From positions 57,257 to 121,256 of the forward strand of contig NZ_LXEY01000010.1 in assembly GCF_001657475.1 (NCBI RefSeq): a stretch of DNA of 64,000 nucleotides, written 5' to 3'. The notes beneath the pieces are model-generated. The model saw nothing but the letters and a program-made list of their open reading frames with translations. It was not told where the DNA came from and did no database searches. Within the stretch, counting starts at the first letter, position 1, and each line of letters begins with the position of its first letter. Shown in pieces: positions 8,631-17,835 of this stretch. Position numbers and translations under genes: made by a program. Source of the stretch: Enteractinococcus helveticum. GTDB taxonomy: Bacteria; Actinomycetota; Actinomycetes; Actinomycetales; Micrococcaceae.

Positions 8631-9830
8631 GTGGAACAGGTAGCCCCAGAACTCGACAATCGTGTGGTCCCAGATACTGACGGCACGGGCAAATCGGCCG
8701 CCCATCTCGCATCCCGGGCAATCTGGATTGCGATTAGTTTCACGGCCATCGCCCTGGTCGCCGGCCTCATCGCATTCACCGGCAGACTCACTCCGCTGTC
8801 GGGCGGCTACTCGGTGGGCACCATAGCCGGGGTGATGACGGGCGTGGCCGCCGGAACCTCGGCGATCATCGGTTTGGTCATTGCCACCGAATCCCGTCGC
8901 GGCAGTCTGCGCTGGATGCGCCGCCGGTTTTGGGGTTGGTGGCTGATTGATTTTATTGGCTTATTCATCCTGCACGGCGCCATCGCGACCATGGCGTCGC
9001 TCAGTATTTTTCGGCTCTTCCAGCAGGCCTTTCAAGGGCTGATCGTTGATGCGATCGCCGCAACCGCAATGCTGTGCCTGGTGACCGCTGCGACGTCGTA
9101 TTTCGGATTCAGTTCCGCCTCGCGCGCCTCGTCGTCGTCTATCTCTACCCTGCTGGCCCTATTCATGGCCGCCGGTGTGCTGGCGTCAATGCTGCTGGCC
9201 GAGAACCCGTATTGGTGGCACCAGTTCTTCTCCGAATTGGGCACACGCCAGGCCGGGGTACTCTCATTTTGGACGTTCAACACCACCATCACCGTATCCG
9301 GCATCGTGTTGACCACATTGGCAAATTTCATCAGCCAGGACCTCACCGCCTGGGCATCGCACCGCCAACGTCAGGGCAAACGCCGCGCCCTGGTGCAGGT
9401 GTTGCGAATCGGCATGATCGTGATGGGCATCTGCCTGATCGGATTGTCGTGGATCACCATCCACATCAGCGACCCAATCCACACCGGCTTTGTACAGATC
9501 CTGGCGGTCACCTTTGGGATCATGTTGCTCAGCGTGCCGATCTGGCTGCCCGGCGCCCCGGCGGCAATGTATGTCATCAGCTATCTGATGCTGGGATTCG
9601 GGGTCTTCGCGGTAGCCCTGTGGGATCCGCTGGGCTACTACAACCTCACCGCTCTCGAACTGGCCTTTGCGGGGATCATTTTCGCCTGGCTAGTGGTGCT
9701 GATCCGGACCCTGGACGCCATGATCTCCGACGTGCACGAGGCCAAAACCCAAGTCACACCGCCCAATGACCCCACCTCAGCAGCAACCGAAGGAGCGTTC
9801 TTTGACCATGAGCAAACCCAAGACCGTTGA
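8631..9830 (+). CDS. Polytopic membrane protein of unknown function
   Basis: A 399-residue protein starting at GTG, with a polar N-terminal stretch of about 25 residues and roughly ten hydrophobic segments between residues 30 and 370, then a polar tail. I do not recognise a family. It overlaps the next gene by 23 bases (start 9808), so expression of the two is probably coupled. Confidence 0.75.
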   Translation: MEQVAPELDNRVVPDTDGTGKSAAHLASRAIWIAISFTAIALVAGLIAFTGRLTPLSGGYSVGTIAGVMTGVAAGTSAIIGLVIATESRRGSLRWMRRRFWGWWLIDFIGLFILHGAIATMASLSIFRLFQQAFQGLIVDAIAATAMLCLVTAATSYFGFSSASRASSSSISTLLALFMAAGVLASMLLAENPYWWHQFFSELGTRQAGVLSFWTFNTTITVSGIVLTTLANFISQDLTAWASHRQRQGKRRALVQVLRIGMIVMGICLIGLSWITIHISDPIHTGFVQILAVTFGIMLLSVPIWLPGAPAAMYVISYLMLGFGVFAVALWDPLGYYNLTALELAFAGIIFAWLVVLIRTLDAMISDVHEAKTQVTPPNDPTSAATEGAFFDHEQTQDR

Positions 9831-10179
9831 TGAATTCTTCGAGCAATTTCACGACCCCGCCCGCAGTACCCTGAACCAACTGCGAGCCATCGCCGACCAA
9901 GCCGCACCGGATACGCACACCGCACTGAAGTGGGGTTCGCCGGCGTGGATCCATGCATCCGGGACCATCCTGTTTATCGTCGATGGGTTCAAGCATCATG
10001 CCAACGTGGTCTTTACCCCCAGCACCCGCCAAGCATTCGACGACGAACTCGCGACCTTCCAGACGGGCAAAGGCTCGGTCAAAATTCCTTATACCGAGAC
10101 TGTTCCCTGCCACTTGCTGCAACGCATGGTGGCCTACCGGATCCGTGAACATGAACAGGACGGCGTACTGTGGATGTGA
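9808..10179 (+). CDS. DUF1801-family protein (YdhG-like)
   Basis: A 123-residue protein with the DUF1801 hallmarks: an N-terminal VDEFFEQF-type helix, L-R-x-x-A-D-Q-A-A-P, then ALKWGSPAWIHASGTILFIV and a hydrophobic F-K-H-H-A-N-V-V-F strand. The fold resembles the iron chaperone YdhG/frataxin-like proteins, but no function is proven. The ATG at 9808 has AGGAG nine bases upstream and the 14 codons before it were rejected. It overlaps the following GTG start by ten bases. Confidence 0.8.
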   Translation: MSKPKTVDEFFEQFHDPARSTLNQLRAIADQAAPDTHTALKWGSPAWIHASGTILFIVDGFKHHANVVFTPSTRQAFDDELATFQTGKGSVKIPYTETVPCHLLQRMVAYRIREHEQDGVLWM

Positions 10180-10961
10180 AATCCCCGCGCACTGGCATGC
10201 AGCTGGCACGCGAAGGTATCGTGCTGGCCGGAGCCGGCGCGGCCATTGGCCTACAAGTTGCCCACCGCTCCGTGGCCGCCGGGGTGGCCCAACATTCCAA
10301 TTTCACCGCCGACCCGCTAGGCCGCCTGCGCCGCACCCTGCAGTACATTTTCGCCGTCGTCCTGCCTGAAGCCCAACCCGCGCGCAGCATGGTCACTGAC
10401 TGGGTGGCCCGCGCCCACCAGCCAGTCGAGGGCATGCTCGACGGCGCACAGTACAGCGCCGCCGACCCGGATACCCAACGCTGGGTGACGGCCACACTAT
10501 ATTGGACGGCCGAGGAAATCCGCTGGCGCATCTGGGGCCATCAGCAGCCCGAGGACGCCGAGCAGATTTACCGCAGCTACGCCGTGCTAGGCACCGCATT
10601 GGGCATGCCCGAAACCTCCTGGCCGCACAACCGTGCAGCGTTCTACCGGTATTGGCAACAGCAAGTCGCCAAACTGGAAGTCACCGCAGCCGCCCGCCAA
10701 ATCATGAGCGACCTCTTTGCCGCTCGCAGCGCGCCGTGGTGGCTGCGCACACTCATGCCACAGGCCAAGTTCCTGACCGCCGGGCTGTTGCCCGCTGACA
10801 TTCGATCGAAACTTGGCCTGGACTGGAATGGTGAGCACTCACGACGCGAAGACCGCCTGTGGCGCATACTTCGCAACACTTATCCGCGTCTTCCCAATGG
10901 AGTCCGGCAGTCACCGGCACGATTCGTGGTCGCCGGGCTGCCAAGTGCGCCTGAACATTAG
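10170..10961 (+). CDS. Oxygenase MpaB-like protein (DUF2236)
   Basis: A 263-residue protein with DUF2236 features: A-G-A-A-I-G-L-Q-V-A-H near residue 25, then DPLGRLRRTLQYIFAVV, and a helical middle with E-E-I-R-W-R-I-W-G-H. This family includes the fungal MpaB oxygenase and latex-clearing Lcp proteins (haem-dependent), but many bacterial members are uncharacterised. The start is a GTG overlapping the stop of the DUF1801 gene, so the three genes from 8631 form one unit. Confidence 0.75.
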   Translation: MDVKSPRTGMQLAREGIVLAGAGAAIGLQVAHRSVAAGVAQHSNFTADPLGRLRRTLQYIFAVVLPEAQPARSMVTDWVARAHQPVEGMLDGAQYSAADPDTQRWVTATLYWTAEEIRWRIWGHQQPEDAEQIYRSYAVLGTALGMPETSWPHNRAAFYRYWQQQVAKLEVTAAARQIMSDLFAARSAPWWLRTLMPQAKFLTAGLLPADIRSKLGLDWNGEHSRREDRLWRILRNTYPRLPNGVRQSPARFVVAGLPSAPEH

Positions 10962-11446
10962 GCGCGCAGTACGCGGATGATGTCGCCTGCGTGGATCAGG
11001 TTGGGATTGGTGATGTCGGGGTTGGCCGCTAGCAGCCGGTGATACAGGTTGCCGTTGCCATAGTGCTGCTGGGCAATGCCCCATAGAGTTTCGCCGGACT
11101 CCACCTCGTGTTCCAAGTAGTTGGTGTACCCGGGCACAATCTCTGCCCCGAGGATCACCGGAACCACCACCAGATCGCGCGGCGAACCATCTTTGGGCGA
11201 CTCGTGGAAAACCTCCACATAGGCCACTACGTGTTTGAACGCGGCCGAGGCAACATCAGCGACCACCTGGAACTGGCCGTGTCCACCGATGCCGTCGCCG
11301 GCCATGAAATTGCCGTCAACTTCGTCGTGGCCTTCGCTAATTCGGTAGTTAAAGTTGGCTTCGAACGCTCCGCCAGCCGTTCCGGCAATCATGATGGAAT
11401 TACTGACGATGTCGCAGCGCTGGAGCTGTTGAACATTGATGCTCAC
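10958..11446 (-). CDS. LysM-domain protein
   Basis: A 162-residue protein with no signal peptide. The last 50 residues form a LysM domain (HEVESGETLWGIAQQHYG, then A-N-P-D-I-T-N-P-N-L-I-H-A-G and a basic end), which in other proteins binds peptidoglycan or acts as a small structural domain. The N-terminal 110 residues form a beta-rich segment I cannot place. The GTG start at 11446 follows a strong GGAGGAG site; an earlier in-frame ATG at 11515 has none. It ends convergently with the MpaB-like gene, overlapping by four bases. Confidence 0.75.
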   Translation of the reverse strand: MSINVQQLQRCDIVSNSIMIAGTAGGAFEANFNYRISEGHDEVDGNFMAGDGIGGHGQFQVVADVASAAFKHVVAYVEVFHESPKDGSPRDLVVVPVILGAEIVPGYTNYLEHEVESGETLWGIAQQHYGNGNLYHRLLAANPDITNPNLIHAGDIIRVLRA

Positions 11447-11704
11447 GTTGCTCCTCCTGCACTGCTGTGGGAGTGTCATCCATGGCCACCCCCCTTGGCT
11501 CGCCACTCCCGTCAAGGCGGTTGCGAACTGGCCATCACTTCAGATGGTGAAGCAATCATCACACGCAGCCTCAGGGCCGTCAACGGTCCAAAATGGTGGC
11601 CACATTCCGCTGACGCCGCGATGTTTCCCCACGATTAAACCTACTCACCAACGCGCATGACCGATACGATAAACACATCAGCTCACACTCTTCAAGGACA
11701 GGCC

Positions 11705-12007
11705 ATGACGCTTCGACATATTGTCAGTTGGAAACTCAATGGTGAAACCTTTGCCGCACGCAATGGTCAAGCCGCAAAAATTGCCGAGGCGCTAGAAGCC
11801 CTGCGAGATCGCATCCCAGAAATTCGTGACCTCAACGTCTACCGCAATGAACTCCACGAGGGCGAAAACTTTGATCTCACCGTCATCGCAGATTTTGACG
11901 ACGCCGACGCCCTGGCCGTCTACGCCGACCACCCCGAACATGTGCCCGTCGTCGACATGATTAAAGGTATGGTCTCAGATCGCGTCGCCGTAGATTTCAC
12001 GGTATAA
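11705..12007 (+). CDS. Dabb (stress-responsive A/B barrel) domain protein
   Basis: A 100-residue protein with the Dabb pattern: N-terminal LRHIVSWKL strand, central E-I-R-D-L-N-V-Y-R-N-E, and A-V-Y-A-D-H-P-E-H near the end. Dabb proteins are small dimeric ferredoxin-like barrels; some are cyclases, many are unknown. The ATG at 11705 has AAGGA upstream; the in-frame ATG at 11657 is less likely. It lies upstream of the broken dodecin gene. Confidence 0.85.
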   Translation: MTLRHIVSWKLNGETFAARNGQAAKIAEALEALRDRIPEIRDLNVYRNELHEGENFDLTVIADFDDADALAVYADHPEHVPVVDMIKGMVSDRVAVDFTV

Positions 12008-12127
12008 CCGGCACACCTTCTGCGCTAACACTCCACGGGGGTAGACCTGTGGCAGTCAGCGTCGTAGCGTTGGCTAGACCAGGCCCTCGAGGCAACCGGC
12101 CCCTGGGCCGACCAGCAGGAGGTCATC

Positions 12128-12337
12128 ATGGCGAACAACGTCTACAACATCACCTAAATCGTTGGCACTTCACCCGATGGTATCGACGCAGCCATTACCA
12201 ACGCTGTGCAAGAAGCATCGAAAACCTTGCGGAATCTTGATTGGTTTGAAGTGCGCTCAGTTCGGGGCCATCTGAATGAAGGAAACGTTATCGACTGGCA
12301 AGTCACCGTCAAGATTGGCTTCCGTCACGAACCATAA
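12128..12337 (+). pseudogene. Dodecin gene with in-frame TAA
   Basis: Translation from the ATG gives the first nine residues of a dodecin (A-N-N-V-Y-N-I-T), then TAA at 12155-12157, then an uninterrupted 59-codon frame starting IVGTSPDGIDAAITNAV and containing A-S-K-T-L-R-N-L-D-W-F-E-V, ending at a normal TAA. Dodecins are 12-mer flavin storage proteins of about 68 residues. A single GAA to TAA change would explain the break. A strong AGGAGG ribosome site precedes the ATG and a terminator hairpin follows, so the rest of the unit is intact. No good internal restart is seen. Confidence 0.85.
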
Positions 12338-12373
12338 GAGCCTCACCCTCGGCTTGCACATCTCAATATTGAG

Positions 12374-12417
12374 TAGGAGCGGCACCGAAAGGTTTACGGG
12401 CCTTCGGTGCACTCCTC
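12374..12417 (+). terminator. Terminator-like hairpin after dodecin
   Basis: The arms GGAGCGGCACCGAA and TTCGGTGCACTCC pair with small mismatches around a G-C rich loop; CTCCTCCTTC follows rather than a clean T run. It lies between the dodecin remnant and the acetyltransferase. Confidence 0.45.
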
Positions 12418-12464
12418 CTTCAGCTCCCCTGACGATTTCGCACCAAGAAGGCTACGATCAGAAT

Positions 12465-12950
12465 ATGGTCTCAGTAACTATCAGAGCGCTGCAGCCCGAA
12501 GAAACCGAATTGCTGATGCGTGCTGCCGTCGACAATTTCAACTGGGACGTCGAACGCTTCACCTCCCACGATGTGCTGGCCTCACCCGACATGGTGCGCT
12601 ATACCGAATTCATTCCAAAACGCGGCGACTTCGGCTTTGTCGCCTGGTATGAGGAAACTCCAGTGGGCATCGCCTGGGCGCTGTTTCTGCCGCACGAACG
12701 CCGCGGCTGGGGTTTCGTCGAACATGAAATCCCCGAAGTCAGCCTGTGGGTTGAAGCTACGTTTCGACGCCGAGGAGTCGGACGCGCACTCTTGAGAGCA
12801 GCTCAGCACGTAGCCCGGATACGGGATCTTCCCGGCCTAAGTCTTTCTGTCGCTCCCGACAACCCGGCACGCGACCTGTATCGCAAAGAGGGCTTTGAGG
12901 ATGTCGAGGAGAAAACCGCCGAAGGTGTGATGGTGTGGCGGCGAGCATGA
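12465..12950 (+). CDS. GNAT-family N-acetyltransferase
   Basis: A 161-residue protein with GNAT motifs: VSLWVEATFRRRGVGRALL (motif A, acetyl-CoA pyrophosphate loop R-R-R-G-V-G) around residues 88-107, followed by LSLSVAPDNPARDLYRKEGF (motif B). GNAT enzymes move the acetyl group of acetyl-CoA to an amine; the acceptor is unknown. The ATG at 12465 was preferred to an earlier ATG at 12276, which lies over the dodecin remnant. It is convergent with the acyl-CoA ligase, six bases apart. Confidence 0.87.
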   Translation: MVSVTIRALQPEETELLMRAAVDNFNWDVERFTSHDVLASPDMVRYTEFIPKRGDFGFVAWYEETPVGIAWALFLPHERRGWGFVEHEIPEVSLWVEATFRRRGVGRALLRAAQHVARIRDLPGLSLSVAPDNPARDLYRKEGFEDVEEKTAEGVMVWRRA

Positions 12951-12956
12951 CAGTCC

Positions 12957-14603
12957 TTATGTATAGAGATCCTGATATTGACTGCGGATAACCTTCTTGT
13001 CGATCTTGCCGACCGACGTCGCAGGAATTTCATCGACGACTTTGAATTCTTCGGGGAGCTGCCATTTAGCGAAGCGTTGCAGCAGGTGTTCATCAATTTC
13101 TTCGCGCGTGATGTCCTCGCCGTCTTTGAGCACCAACAGCATGAAGGGACGTTCATCCCATTTGGGGTGCTCCAGGCCGACGACCGCCGCCTGGGCGACC
13201 TTTGGGTGAGAAACCATCAGGTTTTCCATGTCGATGGATGAGATCCATTCGCCACCGGATTTGATGACGTCTTTGAGTCGGTCGGTGATCTTGATAAACC
13301 CGTTTTCATCAATGGTGGCCACATCGCCGGATCGCCAGTAGCCGTCGACAAACCGGTCGGCTAGCGCCTCTGATGGCATGCCGTGATAGCTTGCGGTGAT
13401 CCACGGCCCTTTGAGCAGTACCTCTCCGGCGGTCTCGCCGTCCGCAGGTACTTGGTTGCCGACGCCGTCGACAATTTTGTAGTCGACATTGACTGGGAAG
13501 CTGCCCTGTTTAGACCCGTAGGATCTGATTTCCTCCTCCGTCATACGCGCACGCAGTGTTGGGCGCATGCGGTTGACCGTGACAATCGGCGATGTTTCAC
13601 TGGCACCCCACCCATGCACAACTTCGGCGTTGAAGGTGTCGCGGTACGCGTTGATCATCGAGATGGGCGGCTCACTGCCGCCGCACAGCATGCGCAGCCC
13701 GGTCAGATCTTTGACACCCTTAGATTTCAGCACCTCAAACATCGGGGTGAAGATTGCGGGCACGCCGTTGGTCACGGTCACGCCCTCGTCAGTGAGTGCG
13801 TCGGTAATGTCGCCCAGGGTTTCGGCGGAGAACATGCCGGGCAGCACGAGTTTGGCCCCGACCATGACCGCAACCTGGACCATGCCCCAGCTCAGCACGT
13901 GGAACATCGGGGTGATCGGCATGACGACGTCTTCGACACTGACGGCTAGGTCTTTGACAGTGTTATACGCGTGCAGATACTGCGAGCGGTGCGAGTAGAA
14001 CACGCCTTTGGGACGCCCAGTGGTTCCGGTCGTGTACCCGGCGGCGAAGGCCGAGGTTTCGGAAATATTGGGCCAGTCCGCCAGCGGTTCGGCGTCGGCA
14101 ATGAGCTCTTCATAGTAGACGGCGTTGGGCAGGTCGTGCTCGATCTCGCCCTCGGACAAGATGACCCAGGTTTTGACCCCCTTGGTGCGCTCGGCCAGCG
14201 GTTGGATGGCGGGCACCAGCGTCTCATCGATGACGATGACGGAGGCCTGGGAATCGTTGATGACATACAGCAGATCTTCGGGTGCCAGGCGCAGATTCAA
14301 CTGGGTGAACACGGCCCCGATGGCCGGGATAGCCCAGTAGAGCTCGTAGTGGCGCAGCGAGTTCCAGTCCATGACACCGATCCGGTCGCCGAGGCCAACG
14401 CCGAGCTTGTTGAAGGCGGCGGCGGCACGCTCGATGCGGTCAAAGTTTTCTTGATACGTGGTGCGGCCCCATGTGCCGTGCGAGTTGCGGTGGACAATTT
14501 CGGTATCGCCAAACGAACGCACCGCTTGGCGGATCAGCTGGCCCATCGTGAGTTGGTAATCGTCTTGCATGGTGGATGGATAACCGTGTACGACACTAGC
14601 CAT
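12957..14603 (-). CDS. Long-chain fatty-acid--CoA ligase (AMP-binding family)
   Basis: A 548-residue ANL-superfamily enzyme. Seen are the P-loop [12 protein letters not shown], the GWGASETSP motif, [20 protein letters not shown] and the C-terminal catalytic lysine in [13 protein letters not shown]. These enzymes activate a fatty or other carboxylic acid through an acyl-adenylate to the CoA thioester in the cytosol. GAAGGA precedes the ATG. It shares a lipid-oxidation theme with acyl-CoA dehydrogenase and etfAB a few kilobases away, though they are not one operon. Confidence 0.88.
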   Translation of the reverse strand: MASVVHGYPSTMQDDYQLTMGQLIRQAVRSFGDTEIVHRNSHGTWGRTTYQENFDRIERAAAAFNKLGVGLGDRIGVMDWNSLRHYELYWAIPAIGAVFTQLNLRLAPEDLLYVINDSQASVIVIDETLVPAIQPLAERTKGVKTWVILSEGEIEHDLPNAVYYEELIADAEPLADWPNISETSAFAAGYTTGTTGRPKGVFYSHRSQYLHAYNTVKDLAVSVEDVVMPITPMFHVLSWGMVQVAVMVGAKLVLPGMFSAETLGDITDALTDEGVTVTNGVPAIFTPMFEVLKSKGVKDLTGLRMLCGGSEPPISMINAYRDTFNAEVVHGWGASETSPIVTVNRMRPTLRARMTEEEIRSYGSKQGSFPVNVDYKIVDGVGNQVPADGETAGEVLLKGPWITASYHGMPSEALADRFVDGYWRSGDVATIDENGFIKITDRLKDVIKSGGEWISSIDMENLMVSHPKVAQAAVVGLEHPKWDERPFMLLVLKDGEDITREEIDEHLLQRFAKWQLPEEFKVVDEIPATSVGKIDKKVIRSQYQDLYT

Positions 14604-14779
14604 GATGGTCCTTCGCTTGGCGGAGTGAACGGAGCTCGAGGGTGAACACCCCCCATGAGGGTGTTATAGGTCACATTATCGAAGTTGCCTAGCGCTGTGA
14701 AGTGGATGGCACACATCCACAAGACGGCACAAGTACGCCTACTCTTCGCAGCAACATAACCGCTGGTATATGCGATATT

Positions 14780-14935
14780 AAAGGGCTAATCGTTGAGGCT
14801 CAGGCTCCGACCTGCGCAGGGTCGCATCGAACTTAAATGATGTTTGCGACTCGATGAGTTCTCCCGTAGAGTGTGAGCTGTAAGCCCCGTGTGGACCGCT
14901 GGTCTCGACCATGTCGCCGGGGCATTGTTTTTTTT
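14780..14935 (+). ncRNA. Candidate structured RNA upstream of Abi gene (abiF-RNA-like)
   Basis: GCCCCG at 14884-14889 pairs with CGGGGC at 14918-14923, enclosing a TGGTCTCGACCA hairpin (14900-14911), and eight T residues follow at 14928-14935. An ACTC-GAT-GAGT hairpin lies further upstream near 14850. The T run ends 15 bases before the Abi start, so most transcripts should end before the gene. Structured RNAs have been described upstream of Abi_2/AbiF-type genes in several phyla; whether this is a member needs a covariance-model test. The 5' end given is a guess. Confidence 0.45.
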
Positions 14936-14950
14936 GACATGCTGAATCCT

Positions 14951-15631
14951 ATGTCTGATACCTGGGTCGAAGCTTGGCTGGGCGAAGCGCGTTTTCAGCG
15001 ATACCTCAATGCCGCTGATGGGGACCGAGTACGCGCGCTGGCCCTGTACGAATGGAACGTCGAGACCAGTCAGATCCTCATGCACGATATCGCACATTTT
15101 GAAGTGGCCCTCCGTAATACCTACGATGCCGCGATCTCCGCCAACTGGCCCCATGAAACCCACTGGTTGTTACACCCAGAATCCCCCGCAGTCATGCCGA
15201 TCTGGCGGACGAAAACCATCAATGGCATCAAACGCGGCGCCGACGTCAATTTCCTCACCCGCAAGAATGTCGATGATGCGATCAAGCGCAGCGGCTATAA
15301 ACACGCCACCTCTGGCAAGGTCATCGCGGAGCTCTCGTTCGGGTTCTGGCGGCAGCTGACCACCAAAGCCATGGAAAAAAGCATGTGGGTGCCCTACCTG
15401 CATAAAGCGTTTCCCCATGGGACCGACCGCAGTGTTGTCGATGCGCAAATCAAAACTATCAATGATCTGCGCAATCGCATTGCCCACCACGAGCCCTTAT
15501 TCACCGCAACGCTTGATCCCACACAAGCTCACGAAGCTTTAATGCACTGCCTTGAACTGATCGCCCCACCAGTGCATACCTACGTGGCCGGCAAGTCCAA
15601 GGCTCGTACAGCACTTGAAACTAAGCCCTGA
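14951..15631 (+). CDS. Abi family protein (Abi_2/AbiF-type, HEPN-like)
   Basis: A 226-residue protein with the Abi_2 pattern: WLGEARFQRYL, A-L-A-L-Y-E-W-N, an H-F-E-V-A-L-R-N-T segment, L-S-F-G-F-W-R-Q-L, and near the C-terminus LRNRIAHHEPLF. The R-N-R-I-A-H stretch fits the R-x4-6-H motif of HEPN ribonucleases. Abi proteins give abortive infection against phage or act as toxins. Start choice: ATG at 14951 gives the usual N-terminus; ATG at 14939 and longer versions would overlap the T run. The gene stands alone, which fits a defence unit made of an RNA and a protein. Confidence 0.8.
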   Translation: MSDTWVEAWLGEARFQRYLNAADGDRVRALALYEWNVETSQILMHDIAHFEVALRNTYDAAISANWPHETHWLLHPESPAVMPIWRTKTINGIKRGADVNFLTRKNVDDAIKRSGYKHATSGKVIAELSFGFWRQLTTKAMEKSMWVPYLHKAFPHGTDRSVVDAQIKTINDLRNRIAHHEPLFTATLDPTQAHEALMHCLELIAPPVHTYVAGKSKARTALETKP

Positions 15632-15951
15632 AACCTAGAGCCTAATTCCATAGCGTGTCGGCCTGTTTTTCCCGCCAATCACTTCTCTAGCTGGCGTCTC
15701 CTCGAAAGCGAAGAACCCTAGCCCTCGCTGGATCTGACAATCCCTGCCGTCAAATAGCAACCTAGCAAGCAAGGTTGCTATCAAGGTATCCCAGCCCTCG
15801 ATCTTGGGCCACTATGTGTCCAGTCAGATCTTTAACGTGGTCTCACGAATGCAAAACTGCGTTAATAGGACCTCTAGACTCAAGCCTGCTTTTACAGCAC
15901 GCTTTCGGTCGTCGTAGCCTCAGTGGATGATGAAGCACGCTACGGCCAGAG
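15632..15951. other. Intergenic stretch, nothing recognised
   Basis: Between the Abi gene and the umuD remnant. It contains a small hairpin (GCAACCTAGC...GGTTGC near 15758-15780) and one open minus-strand frame of about 57 codons without recognisable similarity. No gene is called. Confidence 0.4.
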
Positions 15952-16106
15952 TTCGATGACAGTGACCACCTGCTCGTCACGTGGTTCAATCGAACGATCA
16001 CAATCAGCTAATTGCCATCGTAGACCCCAGTACCCTCCATCGAATCGCCCGAGATGCGCACAATAACCGTCGAGACGTCATCCCGGATAAACAGTTTCGT
16101 CAAGCC
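15952..16106 (-). pseudogene. umuD/lexA-like S24 peptidase remnant
   Basis: On the minus strand one frame reads LTKLFIRDDVSTVIVRISGD followed by SMEGTGVYDGN and a stop; a second frame continues DRSIEPRDEQVVTVIE. Together they reproduce the core of UmuD, the S24 protease-fold subunit of DNA polymerase V, with the S-G-D-S-M active serine and the D-R-S-I-E-P segment before the lysine strand. At least one stop and one frameshift separate the pieces and no umuC or full N-terminus is found. It is a decayed SOS mutagenesis gene, not a functional one. Confidence 0.75.
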
Positions 16107-16134
16107 TATCCACAGTGAAGTAGACCTGACAGGG

Positions 16135-17835
16135 CTATTGCAGGTTGCGCACTTCGCTGATCGGACGAGTTTCCAGACCTTGTTCCCGCGCGATAATCAG
16201 CAGGTCGTCGTCGGCATTGTGGGCCTCGATTTGCGCCAGGACGGCGTCGGCATTCCACGTCTCGCCGGTGTTACTGGCTAAAAACTCCACGGGCCGGTCG
16301 AAACGTTTGTGCACCGTGGTTGCCAGGGTCGGATCGAGCGGTCCCACCAGGATCAGCCGTCCGGCTTTCGTTGAGGAGACATCGGGCGTAGTGGTCTCAG
16401 TTTTGGCGGGCGCGTTGCGACTATCTTGGCGTAGCACGGCAGCGTGATAAGCGATGATGGTCAGGCCGGCAGTCAGATACCCCAGTTCGGTGCGCACATC
16501 GTACAGCGTGGTGAGGCTCAGCTGGTTTTCGATGGCATCAGCCATCAGCGCAGCAACCGCGGCGATCAGGGCGATAACCACTGTGATGACGGCGGCTCCC
16601 ACCAGCACGATCAGATAAATCCGGCGTGGGGTCGCGGTGAGTTCAACCCCGGGGTCTTCGGCTGCCGCGCGCTGGACCAACCGCCAGTGCGACCACCACA
16701 GCGGGGCACCCACGATGATCAGCGTTAGGCCTCCCAGCAGGGTATTGATCGGCTCGTGGGACAGTTGGGCCGGTGTGATCGAATCCACCAGGGCCACGAC
16801 CAGCAGCCCGACGCCGGCGGCCGCGGCAATTGCCCCGATGCCCGACACCAGGTACTGATACACCCGGTGCAACGGAGTATGAGTGGCCGCATCGAGCAGG
16901 TCGCGGTGATACCACCAGATCATCGCGCCAATAATCAGGGCAGCAAGGGCCTGCGGCCATTCAAACCAGGTGACAAAGGGCATTGGGTCGCCCAGCAAGT
17001 TGACCAGCCCGCGCCACAGCAGGGCTTGGGCCCCGACCAGTCCGGTCAGCAGGCCGCCTGCGACTCCGAGCAACAGAACGTAGGCGTGCCAGGTGGTGCC
17101 GCGCGGCAGTTTGCTGGCCGAGATCAACCAGTAGACAATCCACAGCAGCGCACCGCTAACGAACAGTCCGGCTGCCGAACCCAGCGGGACGAAGGACCCG
17201 ACCAGAATCTGGGTGCCCGTGAGCATCTCCAACGACGTCGCCAACAGGTCTATGAGCCCGCCGGCTGCCAGGACCAGTCCGATGGTGGAGCCCAGCAGCA
17301 GGTGTGCCACCGCATTGGTTTGTCCCAGGGTTCGTCGAATGACGCGCCAGTGGACAACCCACACGATCAGCCACATGATCAGGTGTCCTAGGGCGTCGCC
17401 GTCGAAAATTTGTGACCCTAGCGCCGAGGTGAGACCTTCAGTAAGTTTGGCCGCTGTCATGGCCGCACCGGTCAGTGCCGAGGTGGTCAAATATGCCTGA
17501 AAGATCAGTGATTCGCGTTCTTCCGGCTCCTTGCGGTGGGCCCGCACGATCCACCAGATCAACAACGCGGTGATCGGTAGTCCAATGACGACGGCGGTTA
17601 CGGACTGGGCAAATAGCAGGGGTTCGTCGAAGTCAGGTGTGCTGCCAAATGCGCGAGCCAACAGGGCGGCGGCGCCGTTGGCTACCACGAGGAGCATGGC
17701 ATAGAGCAGCATGTATTGGAAGGCGCGGCGGAACATTTGGCCGGTGAGGCTTTGGCCCTGCATACGCCGTGCGGCGACGACGATGAATCCGATGGCCCCG
17801 ACCAACAGGGCGAGCAGTAGGATCGTGATGCTCAT
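16135..17835 (-). CDS. Polytopic membrane protein, DUF5671-like repeats
   Basis: A 566-residue protein with about 13-14 hydrophobic segments and a cytoplasmic C-terminal domain of around 90 residues (starting near A-G-R-L-I-L-V-G-P-L-D). The membrane part looks internally repeated: W-x-V-H-W-R and W-W-S-H-W-R, and several R-x-x-Y-x-Y/L-V-x-x-G patterns, as in DUF5671 proteins. Function unknown. The ATG at 17835 overlaps the stop of the preceding gene (ATGA), indicating translational coupling; a start ten codons earlier was rejected for that reason. Confidence 0.72.
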   Translation of the reverse strand: MSITILLLALLVGAIGFIVVAARRMQGQSLTGQMFRRAFQYMLLYAMLLVVANGAAALLARAFGSTPDFDEPLLFAQSVTAVVIGLPITALLIWWIVRAHRKEPEERESLIFQAYLTTSALTGAAMTAAKLTEGLTSALGSQIFDGDALGHLIMWLIVWVVHWRVIRRTLGQTNAVAHLLLGSTIGLVLAAGGLIDLLATSLEMLTGTQILVGSFVPLGSAAGLFVSGALLWIVYWLISASKLPRGTTWHAYVLLLGVAGGLLTGLVGAQALLWRGLVNLLGDPMPFVTWFEWPQALAALIIGAMIWWYHRDLLDAATHTPLHRVYQYLVSGIGAIAAAAGVGLLVVALVDSITPAQLSHEPINTLLGGLTLIIVGAPLWWSHWRLVQRAAAEDPGVELTATPRRIYLIVLVGAAVITVVIALIAAVAALMADAIENQLSLTTLYDVRTELGYLTAGLTIIAYHAAVLRQDSRNAPAKTETTTPDVSSTKAGRLILVGPLDPTLATTVHKRFDRPVEFLASNTGETWNADAVLAQIEAHNADDDLLIIAREQGLETRPISEVRNLQ

